The notes beneath the pieces are model-generated. The model was given only the letters and a program-made list of their open reading frames with translations, had not been told where the DNA came from and searched no databases. 37,870 nt of DNA from Rhodococcus sp. IEGM 1379 (lineage in GTDB: Bacteria; Actinomycetota; Actinomycetes; Mycobacteriales; Mycobacteriaceae): contig NZ_JASHKR010000045.1 of assembly GCF_030056815.1 (NCBI RefSeq), positions 1-37,870 of the forward strand. The letters run 5' to 3'. Both the position numbers and the translations under genes were made by a program. This document shows, piece after piece, positions 33,671 through 37,870 of this stretch; position 1 is the first letter of the stretch; each line of letters begins with the position of its first letter.

Positions 33671-33692
33671 GATAATGTCAGCCACTGCTGAC
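33671..33692 (+). promoter_or_regulatory. Promoter with palindrome before the LpqN-like gene
   Basis: GATAAT (33671-33676) is followed directly by GTCAGC-CACT-GCTGAC (33677-33692), a perfect 6+6 palindrome where transcription would begin. It lies 44 bp before the lipoprotein ATG. An operator at +1 is the simplest reading; a short terminator for pxpC is the alternative, but no T-run follows. Confidence 0.45.
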
Positions 33693-33735
33693 GTCGGCGC
33701 ACGGCCTTCGCCAGAAGTCGAAGGAACACACCACC

Positions 33736-34431
33736 ATGAGGATCAAGAGCAGCAAGATCGCTCTCAGCGCGGCCGCGCTGATCACCACAGCACTCGTACT
33801 CTCGGGTTGCAGCAGTTCGGACAGCGGCGACGCCGCAGCCGAAAACGGCACCAGTGAAACCACCGTCGCCGCAGAATCCACGACGGACGCAGAATCCACC
33901 ACTGCGGCATCAGGAACCTTGGCGGACGGCAGCGCCTTCACCGGCGAACGCATCACCCTGGTCACCGGCACCGATCCCGATGCCCCGGTGATCAGCGTCA
34001 GCCTTCCGTCGCAGTGGACTCACTCCCAAGAAGGTGTTTCGGGGACCGTGACGGACATTCTGTCCAGCAACCAGCCCGAGGCAAGTGGATTCACGCCCAA
34101 CACCACACTGACCGTGGAAGCTCAGGGCACTGCCACCACCGATGAAGTTCTCGCCGGCGCCCGTGACTCCCTCGCCACGCTCAACGGCTGGTCCGAGGTG
34201 AAGAAAATCGACCTCGACATCGAAGGCCAGAAGGCAATCCGCGTTGCCGGAACCTGGACCCCGCCGGAACTCGACGTTCCCATCTACGCGGTCATGACCG
34301 TCATCGCCTATCAGGCGGACGCATCGTCCCCCGTGTACCTCGTGAGCTTCGCCAACCAGTTCACCGATACCCAGAACATGGCAATGTCCAACCAGGTCGA
34401 GGAAATCAACACTTCCATCGAATTCGGCTGA
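33736..34431 (+). CDS. LpqN/LpqT-family lipoprotein
   Basis: The 231-residue protein has a lipoprotein signal ending LSGC and a Ser/Thr/Glu-rich linker. The C-terminal LpqN-like domain runs ISVSLPSQWTHSQ, then LNGWSEVKKIDLDIEGQKAIRVAGTW and VSFANQFTDTQNMAMSNQV. Mycobacterial LpqN is linked to cell-envelope biogenesis and host interaction; a cell-surface place is expected here. The linker carries AESTTD-AESTTA from an 18-bp duplication. A strong terminator follows. AAGGA precedes the ATG by about 10 bp. Confidence 0.8.
   Translation: MRIKSSKIALSAAALITTALVLSGCSSSDSGDAAAENGTSETTVAAESTTDAESTTAASGTLADGSAFTGERITLVTGTDPDAPVISVSLPSQWTHSQEGVSGTVTDILSSNQPEASGFTPNTTLTVEAQGTATTDEVLAGARDSLATLNGWSEVKKIDLDIEGQKAIRVAGTWTPPELDVPIYAVMTVIAYQADASSPVYLVSFANQFTDTQNMAMSNQVEEINTSIEFG
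33871..33906. repeat. 18-bp in-frame duplication in the lipoprotein linker
   Basis: GCAGAATCCACGACGGAC (33871-33888) and GCAGAATCCACCACTGCG (33889-33906) share 11 leading bases and encode AESTT twice. Confidence 0.75.
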
Positions 34432-34447
34432 GAACAAACGCTTTACG

Positions 34448-34487
34448 ACGGAGGCCCGAGACTCGCAAGAGTCTCGGGCCACCGTTT
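34448..34487 (+). terminator. Intrinsic terminator of the LpqN-like gene
   Basis: A perfect 12-bp stem (34453-34464 and 34469-34480) with the loop GCAA is extended by ACGG/CCGT past one A-A mismatch. GTTTT follows at 34483-34487. It is 17 bp after the stop codon and also faces the 3' end of the convergent gene. Confidence 0.92.
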
Positions 34488-34505
34488 TACGTTTACGTCA
34501 GACTG

Positions 34506-35192
34506 TTAGTTCGAGCCGAAGATTCCGCTCACCGAACCGAACGATCCTGTTCCGCCGTCCATCGAACCGAGCGATCCCGTAGCGCTACCCAACGATCCGG
34601 TTCCACTTCCTGTACCCGGATCAACGGGATCGGGAACCTTCACCGTGACGGAGGGTCCGATGTTGGGGAAGTTTGCGTTGTCCGAGCCTCCCCACCACGC
34701 CAAGCCCAGGGCGCGGACGCCCAAGCTACTTCTGAGAACAGCTCCCGGCGTGCAGTCGGAACTGACCGTGTAACTGGTTGTCATCGTGACATCGCGGCCA
34801 TTGGTGTTGAGCCAACCATTGCCACTGACCTTCAGTTTCGTAGGAGTCAACTCCGGCGTCTCCACCGTTGTGGTCATTCCTCCAGGAATATGAAGCTTGG
34901 TTACCCTGGCTGAACCTGGAACGAATTTCAGGCACTCGTCGAAATTTTCGGTGAAGCTTTCGATCGCCCCGACGGGACTTGTGGTCTCCGACAGCGTCGT
35001 AAAGGTGATCACATCACCGATCTCCGGATTTGCGTTGTCCACGGTACGAGTGAACGTGTATTCATTGGCAGTTTCCGTCCCAGCGGACGCAACACCGGAT
35101 CCCAATGCGCTGGCGCCGAGCGCAAGGGCGAGTACGCCTACTCCTACGCCGACGCGACGCGATCGAGAGTTGGTCGATAAAAGGTTAGCCAT
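34506..35192 (-). CDS. Secreted protein with a DUF11-like domain and Gly/Ser repeat tail
   Basis: The 228-residue protein starts at ATG 35192 (GGAGAT 7 bp upstream); the frame extends to 35282 without support. The signal peptide runs to about residue 38 (ASA cut). The mature part has EIGDVITFTTLSETTS, typical of DUF11-like beta-sandwich domains, and two cysteines (DECLKF, SSDCTPG) that may pair. The last 45 residues are a Gly/Ser/Thr-rich tail with LGS, FGS and TGS repeats. No sortase motif or lipobox is present. It is probably an exported surface or matrix protein; its role is unknown. Confidence 0.7.
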   Translation of the reverse strand: MANLLSTNSRSRRVGVGVGVLALALGASALGSGVASAGTETANEYTFTRTVDNANPEIGDVITFTTLSETTSPVGAIESFTENFDECLKFVPGSARVTKLHIPGGMTTTVETPELTPTKLKVSGNGWLNTNGRDVTMTTSYTVSSDCTPGAVLRSSLGVRALGLAWWGGSDNANFPNIGPSVTVKVPDPVDPGTGSGTGSLGSATGSLGSMDGGTGSFGSVSGIFGSN

Positions 35193-35419
35193 GAAACATC
35201 TCCATCCATAGGTGGTTTGTTGCACACAGAACTCACCGAGCACTAACCGCGTTACATTTCGGCGTCTCGGCTTCAGCATCATCGACGTGGATACTTACCT
35301 AGCAATTCGAGAAAGCTTGCCGGGCGGTTAACCATAAGCAATGAAGAAGCCCAAATGTCCGGTATCGGACTTTTTGTCCAACTTCCCCATGAGGACACCC
35401 AAAAACCACTCCGGCGGAC
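35193..35419. other. Intergenic region with two interacting hairpins
   Basis: This is the promoter side of the secreted-protein gene and the 3' side of rlmB. GTCCG-GTAT-CGGAC (35357-35370) is a 5-bp hairpin followed by TTTTT. TTTTTGTCC (35371-35379) can instead pair with GGACAAAAA at 35416-35424, the T-run side of the rlmB terminator. The rest shows no gene. The alternative pairing may be chance. Confidence 0.45.
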
Positions 35420-35464
35420 AAAAAAGCCCCCACTGGCACCGTCTTAGCGGTACAAGCGGGGGCT
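35420..35464 (-). terminator. Intrinsic terminator of rlmB
   Basis: On the minus strand a GC-rich stem (arms 35458-35464 and 35425-35431, AGCCCCC with GGGGGCT, extended to 17 bp with three mismatches) is followed by TTTTTT (the A-run 35420-35425 on the plus strand). It lies 35 bp beyond the rlmB stop. Confidence 0.93.
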
Positions 35465-35498
35465 GTTGAGCTGCCTGGATCAGATGAAACTGTGCCGA

Positions 35499-36476
35499 TC
35501 AGTTATTGCGGCGGCGACGAGCGATGTCGGCCAACACAACTCCGGCTGCAACCGAAGCATTGAGGGATTCGACCGGTCCTGCCATCGGGATGGACAGAAT
35601 CGCGTCGCAGTTCTCACGAACCAGACGCGAAAGGCCCTTACCCTCGGAACCGACCACGATCACCACGGGACCACTGCCGTCGAAATCGTCGAGAGTGGTG
35701 TCACCCTCGGCGTCGAGACCGACAACCGTAATGCCCTTGGACGCCCAGTCCTTGAGCGTGCGAGTGAGGTTGGTGGCGCGGGCAATCGGCAAACGAGCAG
35801 CAGCGCCGGCGCTGGTACGCCAAGCAACAGCACTGACGCTGGCGCTACGACGCTCGGGAATGACGACGCCGTGTCCACCGAAGGCTGCGACCGAACGCAC
35901 GACGGCACCCAGGTTGCGGGGGTCGGTGATGTTGTCGAGCGCGACGAGCAACGGCGGCTCGGCGTGCTTGCGTGCCTCCGAGAGGAGGTCGTCCGGATGC
36001 GCGTAGCGGTACGGCGGAACCTGCAGAGCGATGCCCTGATGAAGCCCGTTGGCGCTGAGGCGATCCAGATCGCTACGCGGTACTTCGAGAATGGAGATGC
36101 CGGCGTCCGCAGCACGCTGCACGGACTCCTTCAGTCGCTCGTCACTCTCGGTTCCGACAGCCACCCACAGTGCCGTTGCCGGAACACCTGCACGCAGGCA
36201 CTCGACGACGGGGTTGCGGCCGAGCACTGTCTCGGGGCCGTCGAGAACCTTGCGGCCGGGACCCGGACGGCCACCGCGACCCTGATTCTGCTTTTCGTCC
36301 GCACGCGCAGCGCGAGCTGCACGCTTTGCCGCGGGATGCTTGGTGCGTTCCGCGGCGGGCGGTGTTGCGCCTCGCCCTTCGAGACCGCGACGATGCTTGC
36401 CGCCGGAACCGGCAACCTGGCCCTTCTTGGTGCCGCCCTTACGGATTGCGCCGCGCCTGCTCGAGTTTCCAGCCAT
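35499..36476 (-). CDS. rlmB: RlmB-type 23S rRNA 2'-O-methyltransferase
   Basis: The 325-residue SpoU/TrmH protein starts at ATG 36476 (MAGNSSRRG), 2 bp after the cysS stop. Residues about 1-75 are a basic, low-complexity extension. An L30e-like substrate-binding domain follows ([14 protein letters not shown]), then the SPOUT knot: [32 protein letters not shown] and [20 protein letters not shown]. RlmB methylates G2251 (E. coli numbering) of 23S rRNA. It is co-transcribed with cysS and ends at a strong terminator. Confidence 0.92.
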   Translation of the reverse strand: MAGNSSRRGAIRKGGTKKGQVAGSGGKHRRGLEGRGATPPAAERTKHPAAKRAARAARADEKQNQGRGGRPGPGRKVLDGPETVLGRNPVVECLRAGVPATALWVAVGTESDERLKESVQRAADAGISILEVPRSDLDRLSANGLHQGIALQVPPYRYAHPDDLLSEARKHAEPPLLVALDNITDPRNLGAVVRSVAAFGGHGVVIPERRSASVSAVAWRTSAGAAARLPIARATNLTRTLKDWASKGITVVGLDAEGDTTLDDFDGSGPVVIVVGSEGKGLSRLVRENCDAILSIPMAGPVESLNASVAAGVVLADIARRRRNN

Positions 36477-36478
36477 TG

Positions 36479-37870
36479 TTACTGCCCTGCCTTCAGGGAC
36501 CATTCGGGTCCGTCGGGGGTATCGGTTACTTCGATACCCGCCTTGATGAGGCGATCACGGACCTCGTCCGCCACCGCCCAGTTCTTTTCCGTACGTGCCT
36601 GCTGCCGCCGATCGAGATCTGCGCGCACCAACACGTCCAAAGCTTCCATTGCCGTCTCGATGTCGCCACCGGACTGCGACCAATGCGCATCGAGCGGGTC
36701 GACGCCCAGGATCGCGAGCATCGCTCGCACCTGACCGGCAGCCACCCGTGCGGCATCCAGATCTCCCGCTGCGAGCGCGGTATTACCCTCGCTCGCTTTT
36801 CCGTGAATCTCTGCCAACGCGATCGGTACCGACAAGTCGTTGTCGAGTGCCGCCGCGAAACCTTCTGTCCACGTGCCGAGTTCGACACCGCCCGCACGCT
36901 TATGCGTGCGCAGGACAAACGCCTCGAGACCCTGGTACGACTTTGCACTCTCTTCGAGGGCATCGTCCGAGTACTCGAGATTGGAGCGGTAGTGCGCACT
37001 ACCGAGGTAGTACCTAAGTTCTTGCGGGCGAACCTTTTTCAAGACATTCGGCACCGACAACACATTGCCCAGCGACTTGGACATCTTCTCGCCACTCATG
37101 GTGACCCAGCCGTTATGCAACCAGTACTGAGCAAAATCGTCGCCGACGCACTTTGCCTGCGCGATCTCGTTCTCGTGATGCGGGAAAACCAAATCGCGTC
37201 CACCGCAATGGATATCGAATGCCGCACCCAGATAGAACTCTGCCATTGCCGAGCACTCGAGATGCCAACCCGGTCGGCCGCGGCCCCACGGAGTCGGCCA
37301 CGAGGGTTCACCGGGCTTCACTGTCTTCCACAGCGTGAAGTCGCGCGGATCGCGCTTACCTTCGGCTGCGCTCTCTCCTTGGTGGACGTCGTCAAGTTTG
37401 TGTCCGGACAGTGCGCCGTACTCGGGATAACTCTGTACGTCGAAGTAGACGTCACCACCCGACGCGTACGCGTGACCGTTCGCGATGAGGCGTTCCATCA
37501 TCTCGACCATCTGCGTCACATGACCGGTGGCCCGCGGCTCGATGGACGGCGGCAACACGCCCAACTGGTCGTAGGCCCACGTGAACGAACGCTCGAACGT
37601 CGTGGCCCACTCCCACCAGGGACGGCCGGCGTCGGCAGCTTTGTTCAGGATCTTGTCGTCGATGTCCGTCACATTGCGAACAAAAGCAACGTCGTTGCCG
37701 CCGGCAAGGAGCCATCGTCGTAGTACGTCGAACGCGACGCCGCTACGCACGTGGCCGATGTGAGGATCACCTTGAACCGTAGCCCCACACAGGTACACCG
37801 ATGCATGTCCGGGGACCAACGGAACAAAATCCCGAAGGGCCCGCGTACCGGTGTCGTATAGGCGCAGGGT
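36479..37870 (-). CDS. cysS: Cysteinyl-tRNA synthetase (5' end outside the window)
   Basis: 464 codons are present and the frame is open to the window edge ([15 protein letters not shown] lies before [16 protein letters not shown]), so the true start is a few codons beyond 37870. Class I motifs: PHIGH, the zinc ligands Cys in LCGATVQ, Cys in HLECSAM and HHENE, and EKMSKS. C-terminal DALR-type helices follow. It charges tRNA-Cys in the cytoplasm. Its stop is 2 bp from the rlmB start, a common actinobacterial pair. Confidence 0.96.
   Translation of the reverse strand, partial: TLRLYDTGTRALRDFVPLVPGHASVYLCGATVQGDPHIGHVRSGVAFDVLRRWLLAGGNDVAFVRNVTDIDDKILNKAADAGRPWWEWATTFERSFTWAYDQLGVLPPSIEPRATGHVTQMVEMMERLIANGHAYASGGDVYFDVQSYPEYGALSGHKLDDVHQGESAAEGKRDPRDFTLWKTVKPGEPSWPTPWGRGRPGWHLECSAMAEFYLGAAFDIHCGGRDLVFPHHENEIAQAKCVGDDFAQYWLHNGWVTMSGEKMSKSLGNVLSVPNVLKKVRPQELRYYLGSAHYRSNLEYSDDALEESAKSYQGLEAFVLRTHKRAGGVELGTWTEGFAAALDNDLSVPIALAEIHGKASEGNTALAAGDLDAARVAAGQVRAMLAILGVDPLDAHWSQSGGDIETAMEALDVLVRADLDRRQQARTEKNWAVADEVRDRLIKAGIEVTDTPDGPEWSLKAGQ

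Noticed and set aside
36170..37723. Plus-strand open frame of about 517 codons
   Set aside because: Antisense to cysS and part of rlmB, both with full motif sets; no ribosome site and low-complexity composition.

Overview
The window looks like chromosomal DNA of a mycolic-acid actinobacterium, most likely a Rhodococcus (R. erythropolis/qingshengii-like). The clues are fairly high G+C, frequent GTG starts, a KstR-controlled sterol side-chain operon, a mycofactocin-type SDR, a DUF222/13E12 HNH protein with a LexA-type box, an LpqN-type lipoprotein and cutinase/LIP-type secreted hydrolases. The genus is inferred from gene content and family resemblance; no database search was run.

Layout. 1-5209: the end of an FAD-oxidase-like gene and its terminator, a lipoprotein of the serine beta-lactamase fold with degenerate catalytic motifs, a cutinase/PE-PPE-type hydrolase overlapping zapE tail to tail, a TetR regulator and a secreted LIP-type lipase. 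5558-8782: a PrmC-like methyltransferase and an ABC exporter operon (ATPase, permease, TetR). 9047-10535: a decayed GH71 alpha-1,3-glucanase gene. 10574-15910 (minus strand): MFS exporter, mycofactocin-type SDR, EstB-like esterase, a VOC protein and an AraC regulator. 16029-17446: a DUF222-HNH nuclease gene whose promoter carries a LexA-type palindrome between -35 and -10.

17553-25361 is the clearest functional block. fadE34 (chsE3), chsE1, chsE2, chsH2, chsH1 and ltp2 run on the minus strand, with kstR divergent. Two identical 14-bp KstR-type operators (TAGAAC-GT-GTTCTA) lie in the kstR/fadE34 intergenic region and just before chsE1. Together these genes should shorten the sterol side chain, remove the last three carbons as propionyl-CoA and leave a C17-keto steroid, under sterol-CoA derepression. 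cyp125, which heads the equivalent M. tuberculosis operon, is not next to chsE1 here.

25415-37870: an OtsB-GH15 trehalose/glucan fusion protein, a LacI regulator, a Zn/Mn-type ABC importer (three genes), pxpA and pxpC without pxpB between them, an LpqN-like lipoprotein, a secreted Gly/Ser-tailed protein, rlmB and a 5'-truncated cysS.

The most unusual cross-cutting signal is a set of at least ten short tandem duplications (8, 15, 18 or 21 bp units, 2-4 copies). Most sit at start codons, stop codons or promoter-proximal DNA, or add in-frame 5-, 6- or 7-residue repeats to enzymes that normally lack them. They occur in unrelated genes, including three junctions in the sterol operon, and no known element named here explains them.
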